DNA of 64,000 nucleotides from Stenotrophomonas sp046736075. Lineage in GTDB: Bacteria > Pseudomonadota > Gammaproteobacteria > Xanthomonadales > Xanthomonadaceae. This document shows positions 1-9,704 of this stretch, piece after piece. How positions within the stretch are numbered: the stretch's first letter is position 1; every line of letters begins with the position of its first letter. The stretch covers positions 806,001 to 870,000 of the forward strand of contig NZ_CP177163.1 of NCBI RefSeq assembly GCF_046736075.1, in the 5' to 3' direction. A program made the translations under genes and the position numbers. The notes beneath the pieces are model-generated. The model saw only the letters and a program-made list of their open reading frames with translations. It was not told the origin of the DNA and made no database searches.

Positions 1-76
1 GCCCGCTTTCTTGTTGTTCGAAGCCCGGAAGTGTGAGGACCAACGGCCCTCACCTTCCGCAACCGGGGTGCGCCGA

Positions 77-2185
77 TTACTCGGCGGCCACGCCCTCGCC
101 TTCTTCGACGGCCTTCATCGACAGGCGGATACGGCCCTGCTTGTCGACTTCCAGCACCTTGACCTTGACCACATCGCCTTCCTTCAGCTTGTCGCCGACC
201 TTCTCGACGCGCTCGCTGGAAATCTGCGACACGTGGACCAGGCCGTCCTTGCCCGGCAGGATGGTGACGAACGCACCGAAGTCCATGATCTTGGCGACCT
301 TGCCTTCGTAGATGCGGCCCGGCTCGACGTCCGAGGTGATCTGCTCGATGCGCGACTTGGCTGCCTGCGCCGCGATCGCGTTCACCGAGGCGATGACGAT
401 GGTGCCGTCGTCCTGGATGTCGATCTGGGTGCCGGTTTCCTTGGTGATGGCCTGGATGGTGGAACCACCCTTGCCGATCACTTCGCGGATCTTGTCCGGG
501 TGGATCTTGATGGTCAGCAGGCGCGGCGCGTAGTCCGACAGCTCCTGACGCGGTGCGGTCAGGCCGTGGGCCATTTCGCCGAGGATGTGCAGACGGCCAG
601 CCTTGGCCTGCTGCAGTGCCTGCTTCATGATCTCTTCGGTGATGCCTTCGATCTTGATGTCCATCTGCAGGGCGGAGATGCCCTCAGCGGTACCGGCGAC
701 CTTGAAGTCCATGTCGCCCAGGTGATCTTCGTCACCCAGGATGTCGGACAGGACGACGAAGCGCTCGCCTTCCTTGACCAGACCCATCGCGATACCCGCG
801 ACCGGCGACTTCACCGGCACGCCGGCGTCCATCAGGGCCAGCGAGGAACCGCAGACCGAGGCCATCGACGAAGAGCCGTTGGATTCGGTGATTTCCGACA
901 CCACGCGAATGGTGTACGGGAAGGCTTCCAGCGACGGCATCACTGCCAGCACGCCGCGCTTGGCGAGACGGCCGTGGCCGATTTCGCGACGCTTCGGGCC
1001 CATCATGCGGCCGGTCTCACCCACCGAGTACGGGGGGAAGTTGTAATGGAACAGGAAGTTGTCCTTGTACTCACCGGACACGGCATCGATGACCTGGCCA
1101 TCACGGGCGGTGCCCAGGGTGATGGTCACGATGGCCTGCGTTTCACCGCGGGTGAACAGCGAGGATCCGTGGGTACGCGGCAGGATGCCGGTCTGCACGG
1201 CGATCGGGCGGACGGTGTCCAGCGCACGGCCGTCGATGCGGACCTTGGTGTCCAGCACCGAGTTGCGCATGGTGCTGTATTCCAGCTCGCCGAATTCCTT
1301 CGACAGCTCGGCCGGGTTCCAGCCGTCGGCGGCCACACGGCCAGCCAGCGACTCGGTCACGTCCTTCTTGATCGCCGAGATGGCGTCGCGGCGCTGCAGC
1401 TTGTCGCGCACCTGGAAGGCTTCGCCCAGACGCGGGCCGATGGCTTCCTGCAGGGCGCTGATCAGGGCGTCGTTCTTGGCCGGGGCAACCCAGGTCGACG
1501 GCTTGGTGCCGGCTTCCACGGTCAGCTCGTTGATCGCGTTGATGACCTTCTGCATTTCGCGGTGACCGAAGGTCACGGCGCCCAGCATCACGTCTTCAGA
1601 CAGCAGCGCGGCTTCGGATTCGACCATCAGCACGGCGTTGGCGGTACCGGCGACAACCAGTTCCAGCTCCGAATCCTTCAGTTCGGTCACGGTCGGGTTG
1701 AGGATGTACTCACCGTTCTTGTAACCGACCTTGGCAGCGGCGATCGGACCCTTGAACGGGGTGCCGGCCAGCGACAGCGCGGCCGAGGCACCGATCAGCG
1801 CCGGGATGTCGCCGTCGATGTCCGGGTTCAGCGACATCACCGTGGCGATGATCTGCACTTCGTTCTTGTAGTCTTCCGGGAACAGCGGACGGATCGGGCG
1901 ATCGATCAGACGCGAAATCAGCGTCTCCTTCTCGGTCGCGCGGCCTTCGCGCTTGAAGAAGCCACCCGGGATACGGCCACCGGCGTAGAACTTCTCCTGA
2001 TAGTCACAGGTCAGCGGGAAGAAGTCCTGGCCCTCACGCGCGCTCTTGGCAGCCACGGCGGAGACCAGCAGCACGGTGTCGTCGAACTTGACGATGACGG
2101 CGCCACCGGCCTGACGGGCGATTTCGCCGGTTTCAAGCGTGACGGTGTGCTTGCCGTACTGGAAGGTTTTGGTGATTTTTGCCAC
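77..2185 (-). CDS. pnp: Polyribonucleotide nucleotidyltransferase (PNPase)
   Basis: A 702-residue protein, full length for PNPase, the phosphorolytic 3'-5' exoribonuclease that degrades mRNA in the cytoplasm and usually joins RNase E in the degradosome. Two RNase PH-like domains flank a helical linker (first about residues 1-140, second about 310-480). They are followed by a KH domain with the GKGG loop near residue 568 and a C-terminal S1 domain from about residue 620 (GKVAKIMDFGAFV). The gene lies 150 nt downstream of rpsO, the classical rpsO-pnp arrangement. In E. coli that mRNA is processed by RNase III and autoregulated by PNPase; the same here is inference. Confidence 0.98.
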   Translation of the reverse strand: MAKITKTFQYGKHTVTLETGEIARQAGGAVIVKFDDTVLLVSAVAAKSAREGQDFFPLTCDYQEKFYAGGRIPGGFFKREGRATEKETLISRLIDRPIRPLFPEDYKNEVQIIATVMSLNPDIDGDIPALIGASAALSLAGTPFKGPIAAAKVGYKNGEYILNPTVTELKDSELELVVAGTANAVLMVESEAALLSEDVMLGAVTFGHREMQKVINAINELTVEAGTKPSTWVAPAKNDALISALQEAIGPRLGEAFQVRDKLQRRDAISAIKKDVTESLAGRVAADGWNPAELSKEFGELEYSTMRNSVLDTKVRIDGRALDTVRPIAVQTGILPRTHGSSLFTRGETQAIVTITLGTARDGQVIDAVSGEYKDNFLFHYNFPPYSVGETGRMMGPKRREIGHGRLAKRGVLAVMPSLEAFPYTIRVVSEITESNGSSSMASVCGSSLALMDAGVPVKSPVAGIAMGLVKEGERFVVLSDILGDEDHLGDMDFKVAGTAEGISALQMDIKIEGITEEIMKQALQQAKAGRLHILGEMAHGLTAPRQELSDYAPRLLTIKIHPDKIREVIGKGGSTIQAITKETGTQIDIQDDGTIVIASVNAIAAQAAKSRIEQITSDVEPGRIYEGKVAKIMDFGAFVTILPGKDGLVHVSQISSERVEKVGDKLKEGDVVKVKVLEVDKQGRIRLSMKAVEEGEGVAAE

Positions 2186-2287
2186 GGGGGATGTCCTTGG
2201 GATGATGCTTTCTTCGAATGGACCGCGGGCGACCCTTGCCGCCGACGGGTGACCGGTGGTCCGGTCCAGGCGTTTGATGCGGTACTA

Positions 2288-2325
2288 CCAAAACAAAACC
2301 GCGGCGCATTCCTGCGCCGCGGTTG
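2288..2325 (-). terminator. Intrinsic terminator between rpsO and pnp
   Basis: On the minus strand a strong GC-rich hairpin (AACCGCGGCGCA / TGCGCCGCGGTT) is followed by TTTTGTTTTGG. It lies just after the rpsO stop, so it probably ends part of the rpsO transcripts and attenuates read-through into pnp, as in E. coli. Confidence 0.8.
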
Positions 2326-2335
2326 GGATTCCTGC

Positions 2336-2596
2336 TTAGCGACGCAGGCCGAGCTTTTCGATCAGGGCCTTGTAACGCACGCCATCTTTCTTCTTCAGGT
2401 AGTCGAGCAGGCTGCGGCGACGGTTGACCATCTGCAGCAGACCACGACGGCTGTGGTGATCCTTCTTGTGGGTCTTGAAGTGGCCGGTCAGCAGTTCGAT
2501 GCGGGCGGTCAGCAGTGCAACCTGGACTTCCGGGGAGCCGGTGTCAGCCGAGCTGCGCTTGTTGTCTTCAATGACCTTCTGGGTGTCGATCGACAT
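2336..2596 (-). CDS. rpsO: 30S ribosomal protein S15
   Basis: An 86-residue small basic protein (E. coli S15 has 89). It binds the central domain of 16S rRNA early in 30S assembly. The S15 signature is clear: TGSPEVQVALLTARI, then a basic HKKDHHSRRGLLQMVNRRR stretch and LLDYLKKKD. It sits between truB upstream and pnp downstream on the same strand and is followed by a strong terminator hairpin. Confidence 0.98.
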   Translation of the reverse strand: MSIDTQKVIEDNKRSSADTGSPEVQVALLTARIELLTGHFKTHKKDHHSRRGLLQMVNRRRSLLDYLKKKDGVRYKALIEKLGLRR

Positions 2597-2767
2597 TTTA
2601 TTTTCTCTTGGATGCGTGGCCCGCAGAAACGTCCCATTGACGTACCGCGCGACTCGCCGTGAACGAAAGGATGAACCCGCACAACGCGGGATGCCTGAAA
2701 AGGCCGCGAAATTGTAACGGGCGCGGCCCGCCGGGACAAGGTCCGGGGGCGATTGCCGGACCAGCGG

Positions 2768-3676
2768 TCAGAGGTTGAAACGGCGCTGGGAGGCCAGCAA
2801 TCCACTGTCATCAACCTGTCCCAGACCCTGAATGGCGTCCTCCGGGCCATACACGACCACCAGCCCCGCCGGCCAGCCTTCACCGCGCTGGCGCTGGCCC
2901 ACGCAGAACCGGGCCGCCTGTTCAGCATCCAGGGTGACCCGCGGGTAGTGCGCCAGGCCGTCGGCCAGCGGCAGCAGCAGCTGCTCCATGCCGGCTTCAT
3001 CGCCCTGCGCGGCCATTGCCCGCAGCGTCTCCAGGGTGACCATCGGCGCATCGCGGAACGGGTCCACCCACAGGCGGCGCAGACCGGCGATATGCGCGCC
3101 GCACCCCAGGGTTTCGCCCAGGTCGCGGGCGAGGCTGCGGATGTAGGTACCCGAGCCGCAGGTCACGCGCAGGGTCAAGCGGGTCGGCTGCTGCGCCAGC
3201 ACCTCGATGGCATGCACCTCCACCTCCCGCTCGGGCGCTTCGATGGCGTCGCCACGGCGCGCCTTCACATACAGCGGCTCGCCGCCCTGCTTGAGCGCGG
3301 AATAGATCGGAGCGCGCTGGCGGATGCGCCCGCGCAGCGGCGCCAGCGCGGCCTCCAGCGCCTCGGCACTGATCGCCGGTACCGGCCGCTCGCGCAGCAC
3401 GGTGCCGTCGGCATCGTCGGTGTCGGTGGTCTGGCCCAGCACGACCTCGGCGTCATACGCCTTGGCCGAACCCAGCAGCAGTCCCGCGATCTTGGTCGCC
3501 TCGCCAAAGCACAGCGGCAGCAGGCCGGTGGCCAGCGGATCCAGACTGCCGGTATGGCCGCCCTTTTCGGCACGGAACAGGCGTCGTGCGATCTGCAGCG
3601 CCGCGTTGGAGCTCATGCCACCCGGCTTGTCGAGCAGCAGGAGGCCGTCCAGGCGACGGAACGTAATTCGGGTCAT
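2768..3676 (-). CDS. truB: tRNA pseudouridine(55) synthase
   Basis: A 302-residue protein of the TruB family, which makes pseudouridine 55 in the T-loop of nearly all elongator tRNAs. The catalytic motif GHTGSLDPLATG places the nucleophile at Asp46, and the N-terminal LDKPGGMSSN motif is typical. RTRLT-type substrate contacts and a C-terminal PUA-like tail are consistent with bacterial TruB. It follows rbfA in the nusA-infB-rbfA-truB-rpsO-pnp series. Confidence 0.97.
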   Translation of the reverse strand: MTRITFRRLDGLLLLDKPGGMSSNAALQIARRLFRAEKGGHTGSLDPLATGLLPLCFGEATKIAGLLLGSAKAYDAEVVLGQTTDTDDADGTVLRERPVPAISAEALEAALAPLRGRIRQRAPIYSALKQGGEPLYVKARRGDAIEAPEREVEVHAIEVLAQQPTRLTLRVTCGSGTYIRSLARDLGETLGCGAHIAGLRRLWVDPFRDAPMVTLETLRAMAAQGDEAGMEQLLLPLADGLAHYPRVTLDAEQAARFCVGQRQRGEGWPAGLVVVYGPEDAIQGLGQVDDSGLLASQRRFNL

Positions 3677-3781
3677 GAAATATCACCGTAGAGCCAGGCG
3701 CTGCCCGGCTGCTCGTGTCGTCGATCATTGCCGCGCGCAACGCGGCCCGCCGGGCGTGGCCCGGCGCTATCTCGGGTAACG

Positions 3782-4207
3782 TCAGGCCTTGTCGGCCGGC
3801 GCGGCGTCATCCGCGTCATCGGCGTCGTCGCCATCCACGTCGCGGCTCTTCTCGGCCGCCAGCGTGTCGGGCAGATCGCGCAGGATGTTGTCGATGCGCT
3901 CGCCGCGGTCCACCGAATCGTCGTAGTGGAAGTGCAGCTCGGGGACATGGCGCAGCTTCATGGCCTTGGCCAGGTCCATGCGCAGTTCCCAGGACAGCTC
4001 CTTCAGGCCCTTCATCGCTTCTGCCGAACGCTCGGGCATCAGCGCGGTGACGAAGATCTTGGCGTGGGCCATGTCACGGGTGATTTCGACGTCGGAAACG
4101 CTCACCGAGGGCAAGCCGTGCACACGCACCAGATTGTGCACGAGCGTACCCAGCTCACGGCGGATCTGGGCGGAAACACGGTCGGTTCGATGGAAGGTTT
4201 TTGGCAC
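3782..4207 (-). CDS. rbfA: 30S ribosome-binding factor A
   Basis: A 141-residue protein of the RbfA family, which binds immature 30S subunits near helix 1 of 16S rRNA and supports late maturation and cold adaptation. The single KH-like fold is recognisable from RVSAQIRRELGTLVHNLVR at the start, VSVSDVEITRDMAHAKIFV in the middle and the LRHVPELHFHYDDS strand. The tail is acidic (DDADDADD). It lies between infB and truB. Confidence 0.96.
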   Translation of the reverse strand: MPKTFHRTDRVSAQIRRELGTLVHNLVRVHGLPSVSVSDVEITRDMAHAKIFVTALMPERSAEAMKGLKELSWELRMDLAKAMKLRHVPELHFHYDDSVDRGERIDNILRDLPDTLAAEKSRDVDGDDADDADDAAPADKA

Positions 4208-4234
4208 GAGACGCTCTTCAATGTTCGGATAGGC

Positions 4235-4296
4235 GGGTCACGACCACTGGTCGCAACCCGGAATGTTGGCAGGGCCCGACCGATGGTCGGGCCCTG
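4235..4296. repeat. Two GC-rich palindromes in the infB-rbfA gap
   Basis: Two adjacent inverted repeats fill the 99-nt gap: one at about 4235-4259 (GGGT..CGACCA / TGGTCG..ACCC) and one at 4270-4296 (CAGGGCCCGACC / GGTCGGGCCCTG). Neither is followed by a T-run, so they look like REP-type or mRNA-stabilising hairpins, not terminators. Confidence 0.5.
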
Positions 4297-4306
4297 CTGT
4301 TCCCTG

Positions 4307-6946
4307 TTACAGGGTGCGCGGCACTTCGATACGCTCGAAGCACTCGATCTGGTCGCCCGGCTTGACGTCGTTGTAAGCCTTCACGCCGATACCGCATTCG
4401 GTACCGTTGCGGACTTCCTCGACGTTCTCCTTGAAGCGACGCAGCGATTCCAGCTCGCCTTCGAACACCACCACGCTATCGCGCAGGACGCGGATCGGCT
4501 TGCTGCGCTTGACCGTGCCTTCGATGACCATACAGCCGGCCACCGCACCGAACTTGGAGCTGCGGAACACGTCGCGCACCTGGGCGATACCGATGATCTC
4601 TTCGCGGATTTCCACGCCGAGCAGACCGGAAGCCACCTGCTTCACCTGATCGATCACGTCATAGATGATCGAGAAGTAACGCAGGTCAACGCCGTTGGAT
4701 TCAATGATGCGACGCGCGGAGGCGTCGGCACGCACGTTGAAGCCGATGACGGTGGCCTTGGAAGCGACGGCCGAGTTGGCGTCCGACTCGGTGATGCCGC
4801 CCACGCCGGAGTGGATCACGTTGATGCGGATGTCTTCGTTGGACAGCGCCACCAGTGCCTGGCTCAGCGCCTGCACCGAACCCTGCACGTCGGCCTTGAT
4901 CACCAGGTTCAGCACCTGCTGGCCATCGCCCTTGCCCAGGGTCGCCATGATGTCTTCCATGCGGCTGCCCGCCGACTGGACCAGGCGTGATTCACGGCGC
5001 TTGGTTTCGCGCTGCTGCGCGACGTCCTTGGCCAGACGCTCGTCTTCGACCACGACGAAGTCGTCGCCGGCATCCGGCACGCCGGACAGACCCAGCACCT
5101 GCACCGGAATCGACGGACCGGCCTGGTCCGGCTGCTTGCCGGTTTCGTCGAACAGGGCGCGCACGCGGCCGTACTGGATACCGCAGACCAGGTAGTCGCC
5201 CTTCTTCAGCGAACCCTGCTGCACCAGCACGGTGGCGATCGGGCCACGGCCCTTGTCCAGCGAGGACTCGATGACCACGCCACTGGCGCGGCCGTCGGCC
5301 ACGGCCTTCAGTTCCAGCAGTTCGGCCTGGATCGAAATCGCGTCGAGCAGGTCGTCGATGCCCAGACCCGCCTTGGCCGAGATCTCGACCATCTGGGTGT
5401 CGCCGCCGAAGTCTTCGGACACGACCTGCTCGGTGAGCAGCTCGTTCTTGACGCGCATCGGATCGGCGCCGGACTTGTCGATCTTGTTGATCGCCACGAT
5501 CAGCGGCACACCCGCCGAACGGGCGTGCTGGATGGCTTCCTTGGTCTGCGGCATGACGCCGTCGTCGGCTGCCACCACCAGCACCACGATGTCGGTCAGC
5601 TTGGCACCACGGGCACGCATGGACGTAAACGCCGCGTGGCCCGGGGTATCCAGGAAGCTGATCACGCCCTTCGGCGTTTCAACATGGTAGGCACCGATGT
5701 GCTGGGTGATGCCACCGGCTTCGCCCGTGGCGACCTTGGTGCGGCGGATGTAATCCAGCAGCGAGGTCTTGCCGTGATCGACGTGGCCCATGATGGTGAC
5801 CACCGGCGGACGTGCCACCGGCTCGCCCTGGTTGCCACCAGCCAGCGCCAGCAGCGCGTCTTCGGCGTCGTTGGTGTTGGCACGGATCACGTTGTGGCCG
5901 AGTTCTTCGGTCACCAGCGCGGCGGTGTCGTGGTCGATGGTCTGGGTGATGGTCGCCATGACGCCCATCTTGAACAGCGCCTTGACCACATCGCCGCCCT
6001 TGACGGCCAGCTTCTGGGCCAGATCGGCCACGGTGATGGTGTCGCCGATGGTGACGTCACGCACGATCGGTGCGACCGGACGTTCGAAACCATGTGCACC
6101 ACCGCCACTGCGCGACTGGTTGCTGTCGCGGCGGCCACCGTGCTGCACGCGCCCGGTCGGACGACCGCGCGAGTTGCTGTTGTTGCCGCGACGGGCACGA
6201 TCGGCGGCCGACAGATGCAGCTGACCGGCGAAGCGGTTGCCACCATCGTCGTCGCGCTTGGCGCCCGGGCGATTGTTGTTGTTCGAGTTGCGGTCGTCCG
6301 CACGCGGTGCCGGACGTGCCGCCGACGGAGCGGACGGACGCGGGCCACGGGCCGGCGCATCGGCGGCGGCAGGCTTGGCTGCAACCGGGGCCGGTGCGGG
6401 CGGTGCGTTCCTGGCCGCTTCGGCAGCGGCCTCGGCCGCCTTGCGCTCGGCTTCGGCACGTTCCTTGGCGTCGATTTCTTCCTGACGCTTGCGGGCGATT
6501 TCTTCGTCGCGCGCACGGTCCTTCTCGGCCAGTGCGCGCTGCTCGTCCAGATTGCGCTGGCGGGATTCCTCCAGCTTGCGCAGGATGTCGGCGCGCTCCT
6601 CATCCGGCGTCATCGCCTTGCCACTGCTGTCCTTGGTGTAGGTACGCTTCTGGCGCACCTCAACATTGACGGTGGTCTTGCTGCGGCCGGCGCTGACGGT
6701 CACTTCCTGCAACTTGCGACGGTTCAGGGTGATCTTCTTGGCTGCCTCGTCGGTGCTCTCGGCGGGCTGCTCGGTCTTGCCGTGCGAACGACGAAGGAAG
6801 CCCAGGAGCTTCACCTTCTCGGTGCTGGTCACGACCTGGTCGGGACCGCTGAACTTCATGCCGGCTTCGGCAAGCTGTACGAGCAGTTTATCGACCGGGG
6901 TGTTGACCAGTTCGGCAAGCTTGCGGATGGTGGTTTGCTGCGACAT
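4307..6946 (-). CDS. infB: Translation initiation factor IF-2
   Basis: An 879-residue GTPase that places fMet-tRNA on the 30S subunit and promotes 50S joining. The N-terminal IF2N domain (about 1-50) is followed by a long charged, Ala/Glu/Arg-rich linker (about 90-280) that includes Asn- and Arg/Gly-rich low-complexity stretches. The G domain follows, with G1 GHVDHGKT near 386, DTPGH near 431 and NKID near 486, then domains II-IV ending CFERIEVPRTL. It lies downstream of nusA. The position near two initiator tRNA genes mirrors the enterobacterial metY-nusA-infB operon. Confidence 0.98.
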   Translation of the reverse strand: MSQQTTIRKLAELVNTPVDKLLVQLAEAGMKFSGPDQVVTSTEKVKLLGFLRRSHGKTEQPAESTDEAAKKITLNRRKLQEVTVSAGRSKTTVNVEVRQKRTYTKDSSGKAMTPDEERADILRKLEESRQRNLDEQRALAEKDRARDEEIARKRQEEIDAKERAEAERKAAEAAAEAARNAPPAPAPVAAKPAAADAPARGPRPSAPSAARPAPRADDRNSNNNNRPGAKRDDDGGNRFAGQLHLSAADRARRGNNSNSRGRPTGRVQHGGRRDSNQSRSGGGAHGFERPVAPIVRDVTIGDTITVADLAQKLAVKGGDVVKALFKMGVMATITQTIDHDTAALVTEELGHNVIRANTNDAEDALLALAGGNQGEPVARPPVVTIMGHVDHGKTSLLDYIRRTKVATGEAGGITQHIGAYHVETPKGVISFLDTPGHAAFTSMRARGAKLTDIVVLVVAADDGVMPQTKEAIQHARSAGVPLIVAINKIDKSGADPMRVKNELLTEQVVSEDFGGDTQMVEISAKAGLGIDDLLDAISIQAELLELKAVADGRASGVVIESSLDKGRGPIATVLVQQGSLKKGDYLVCGIQYGRVRALFDETGKQPDQAGPSIPVQVLGLSGVPDAGDDFVVVEDERLAKDVAQQRETKRRESRLVQSAGSRMEDIMATLGKGDGQQVLNLVIKADVQGSVQALSQALVALSNEDIRINVIHSGVGGITESDANSAVASKATVIGFNVRADASARRIIESNGVDLRYFSIIYDVIDQVKQVASGLLGVEIREEIIGIAQVRDVFRSSKFGAVAGCMVIEGTVKRSKPIRVLRDSVVVFEGELESLRRFKENVEEVRNGTECGIGVKAYNDVKPGDQIECFERIEVPRTL

Positions 6947-7041
6947 TCGGATCCTATGATCTGGTTGGCGCTCCCTCGAAACGTGCGAAGGCAGCGCGGA
7001 GTCTAAGCCCTGAGCGGGTCAGGGCACTGTTCATCGCTGGC

Positions 7042-8553
7042 TCATTCGCCGCGCTCCAGGCGGGCGATCTCCTCGGCTCGGGCGGCCAGGATCAGAGCGG
7101 CGGCGCGCTCCTGGTCCAGGTCCTCGATACCGAACTCGAGGATCTCGTCGGCGGCCAGGTCCGACAGGTCCTCACTGGTTCGCACGCCATGTCCGGCCAG
7201 GGCGTAGGCGGTCGCCTCGTCCATGCCTTCCAGGGCGAGCAGGTCTTCGGCCGGCGAACCGTCCTCCAGACCCTCTTCCACCGCCAGCGCTTCGTTGAGC
7301 AGCGCATCGCGGGCACGGGCACGCAGCTCTTCGACGATGTCTTCGTCGAAGCCTTCCACGGCCAGCAGTTCGCCGACCGGGACGTAGGCGATTTCTTCCA
7401 CGGTGTTGAAGCCTTCGGTCACCAGGATGGCGGCGATTTCTTCATCCACTTCCAGCTTGTCCATGAACAGCTGGCGGGCAACGCCCTGCTCTGCCTCGGA
7501 CTTGGCGGTCACCTGGTCCTGGGTCATCACATTGAGCTGCCAACCGGTCAGGCGGCTGGCAAGGCGCACGTTCTGGCCGCCCTTGCCGATCGCCTGGGCC
7601 AGGCGCTCTTCCGCCACGGCCAGGTCCATCGAATGCTTTTCTTCATCGACGATGATCGACTGCACTTCCGCCGGGGCCATCGCGTTGATGACGAAGTTGG
7701 CAGGGTTGTCGTTCCACAGCACGATGTCCACGCGCTCGCCATTGAGCTCGTTGGACACGGCCTGCACGCGCGAACCGCGCATGCCGATGCAGGCACCGAT
7801 CGGATCGGTGCGCGCGTCATGGGCCAGCACGGCAATCTTGGCGCGGTCGCCCGGATCACGTGCGCAGGCCTTGATCTCGACCAGGCCCTGGCCGACTTCC
7901 GGCACTTCGAGCTTGAACAGTTCGATCATGAATTCCGGCGCGGCGCGGCTGATGAAGAGCTGCGGGCCACGCGGTTCCGAACGGACTTCGGCCAGGTAAC
8001 CGCGCACGCGGTCGCCAGCGCGCAGCACGTCGCGCGGGATGCCCTTGTCCTTCGGAATGAAGGCCTCGGCGTTGCCGCCCAGGTCCACATAGATGTTGCC
8101 GCGCTCGGCGCGCTTGACCACACCGGTGACCAGTTCGCCCACGCGATCCTTCCACGCATCGACGACCTGCTGACGTTCGGCTTCGCGCACGCGCTGGACG
8201 ATCACCTGCTTGGCGGCCTGTGCGGCGATACGGCCGAAGTCCGGGTTCTCGATCTGCTCTTCGATGTAGTCGCCAACCTCGACGCCGTCGGCTTCGTCGA
8301 TGGCATCCATCAGGCGGATCTGACGATCCGGGGATTCCATCACCACATCATCGGCCACCACTTCCCAGCGGCGGAACGTTTCGTAGTTGCCGTCCTTGTG
8401 GTCGATCGACACACGGGCCAGCACTTCCTGGTCCGGATAACGCTTCTTCGCGGCCGACGCCAGTGCAGCCTCGATGGCCTCGAAGATCACTTCACGCGGA
8501 ACGCCCTTTTCATTGGCGACCGCATCCACTACCAGCAAAAGTTCCTTGCTCAT
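7042..8553 (-). CDS. nusA: Transcription termination/antitermination protein NusA
   Basis: A 503-residue protein, starting at MSKELLLVVDAVANEKG. An in-frame upstream extension looks unlike NusA and overlaps rimP, so it is rejected. The domain order is: N-terminal RNA polymerase-binding domain, S1 domain (about 135-200), two KH domains with GMRGSRVQAV and GKGGQNVRLAS loops, and two acidic C-terminal repeats from about residue 365. The repeats are typical of proteobacterial NusA and bind the alpha CTD and lambda N-like factors. It starts 4 nt after the rimP stop, so the two are co-transcribed and probably translationally coupled. Confidence 0.97.
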   Translation of the reverse strand: MSKELLLVVDAVANEKGVPREVIFEAIEAALASAAKKRYPDQEVLARVSIDHKDGNYETFRRWEVVADDVVMESPDRQIRLMDAIDEADGVEVGDYIEEQIENPDFGRIAAQAAKQVIVQRVREAERQQVVDAWKDRVGELVTGVVKRAERGNIYVDLGGNAEAFIPKDKGIPRDVLRAGDRVRGYLAEVRSEPRGPQLFISRAAPEFMIELFKLEVPEVGQGLVEIKACARDPGDRAKIAVLAHDARTDPIGACIGMRGSRVQAVSNELNGERVDIVLWNDNPANFVINAMAPAEVQSIIVDEEKHSMDLAVAEERLAQAIGKGGQNVRLASRLTGWQLNVMTQDQVTAKSEAEQGVARQLFMDKLEVDEEIAAILVTEGFNTVEEIAYVPVGELLAVEGFDEDIVEELRARARDALLNEALAVEEGLEDGSPAEDLLALEGMDEATAYALAGHGVRTSEDLSDLAADEILEFGIEDLDQERAAALILAARAEEIARLERGE

Positions 8554-8557
8554 TGGC

Positions 8558-9148
8558 TCACTCCGCGCGCGGCTTCTTGGCCGCCGGCTCGTTGGATGGT
8601 TTCTTGTTCGCCTTGCCACCCTGCTTGGGTGCCGGGCCAGTCGGTTTGGTCGGAGCCAGGCCGAGGGCGGCCCAGTCCGGCATGATGCGTGCCTTGTCGA
8701 TATTCTCGACATCGGCGGTGAAAGGGGCATTGTCGACCTTGAAGGTGACCGTACCCTGTTCCAGATCCACGGCGAGAATCTCGCCCTGCAGGCGGCGGCG
8801 GCCATCCTGCGGCAGCTTCAACGTCACCTTGGCGGATTCGCCGATGGCGCGTTCGAACTGCTCGCCCGTGAACAGCGGACGGTCGACGCCGGGCGAGGAG
8901 ACTTCCAGCGTGTAGTTGGCGCTGATCGGGTCTTCCACGTCCAGCTGCGCGGACACTTCACGGCTGACGCGCTCGCAGTCGTCGATGTTGACGATGCGCT
9001 CGGGCTGTTCGGCCAGCGGCACGTCGATGTACAGGCGCAGGGTCGCACCGCCCGGGGCAGTCAGATACTCCACACCCAGCAGCTCGAGACCCAGCGACTG
9101 AACGGTGGGGGCGAGCAGATTCGCGATTTCGGTTGCCTTGTCGCTCAC
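8558..9148 (-). CDS. rimP: Ribosome maturation factor RimP
   Basis: A 196-residue protein starting from GTG at 9148 (SDKATEIANLLAPTVQSLG). The longer in-frame extension has no RimP similarity. RimP (formerly YhbC/DUF150) is needed for 30S assembly. The hallmark LELLGVEYL, DDCERVSREVSAQLD and YTLEVSSPGVDRPL segments are all present. The lysine- and proline-rich C-terminal tail is longer than in E. coli RimP. First gene of the rimP-nusA-infB series, downstream of two initiator tRNAs. Confidence 0.96.
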   Translation of the reverse strand: MSDKATEIANLLAPTVQSLGLELLGVEYLTAPGGATLRLYIDVPLAEQPERIVNIDDCERVSREVSAQLDVEDPISANYTLEVSSPGVDRPLFTGEQFERAIGESAKVTLKLPQDGRRRLQGEILAVDLEQGTVTFKVDNAPFTADVENIDKARIMPDWAALGLAPTKPTGPAPKQGGKANKKPSNEPAAKKPRAE

Positions 9149-9226
9149 AGTCTGCCTTGATTCGTTGAAAGAGATACTGGCTTGGCCAGTTGCGCTGGCC
9201 CAACACCACTGGCCACATTCCGGAAA

Positions 9227-9253
9227 CAACAAAGGGCCCGCTGGGCCCCTTGT
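9227..9253 (-). terminator. Terminator-like hairpin in the rimP leader
   Basis: On the minus strand a stem ACAAGGGGCCC / GGGCCCTTTGT with a three-base loop is followed by a T-rich TGTTTCC. It lies about 80 nt upstream of the rimP GTG. In E. coli, transcription of the nusA operon is controlled by leader terminators and NusA feedback; this hairpin is in the right place for that, by inference. Confidence 0.5.
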
Positions 9254-9668
9254 CCGGTACAACTCCGGTCATGCTGGATTCCGGTAGCGGGAACACACGC
9301 GGCGTGCGTTCCAGCGAGCCCAGCCTTCCGGGGGGTCACGGCGACCTGGTTACAGGGTGCCGTTCCTGGAAGCCGGTAGCGGGCCGCATTCACATCCGTT
9401 GAAAGGATGCGCATGGATAGTCCGCTAAGCCGCTGATGATAGCCGTTGCACCGCGCTGGTGCAATGGCTGGGGCGTATTGGAGACGGGTTGCCCCGCCGG
9501 CACCGGATGGACGCCGGGCCCATCACCGGGAACGGGTGCAGCGCAGGCACAACGCGCAGCCTCAACCGCAGGCCACGCAGGGCGACCAGGGCGACCGGGG
9601 CGACCGGGGCGACGCAGGCAGCCTCCGACGGCATCTGCAGACAGGACGCCGTGGTAGCGATCCCCCAA

Positions 9669-9704
9669 CGAAAAAAGCGACTCCGTTGCCGGAATCGCCT
9701 TTTC
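9669..9704 (-). terminator. Terminator of the downstream initiator tRNA
   Basis: On the minus strand a hairpin with arms GGCGATTCCG and CGGAGTCGC around a GCAA loop is followed by TTTTTTCG, 31 nt after the tRNA 3' end. A near-identical terminator follows the other tRNA copy. Confidence 0.8.

Noticed and set aside
11..2662. Long plus-strand open frame opposite pnp and rpsO
   Set aside because: It is the antisense shadow of two firmly identified genes. The Asp/Gly/His/Arg-rich, low-complexity translation comes from high GC at third codon positions.
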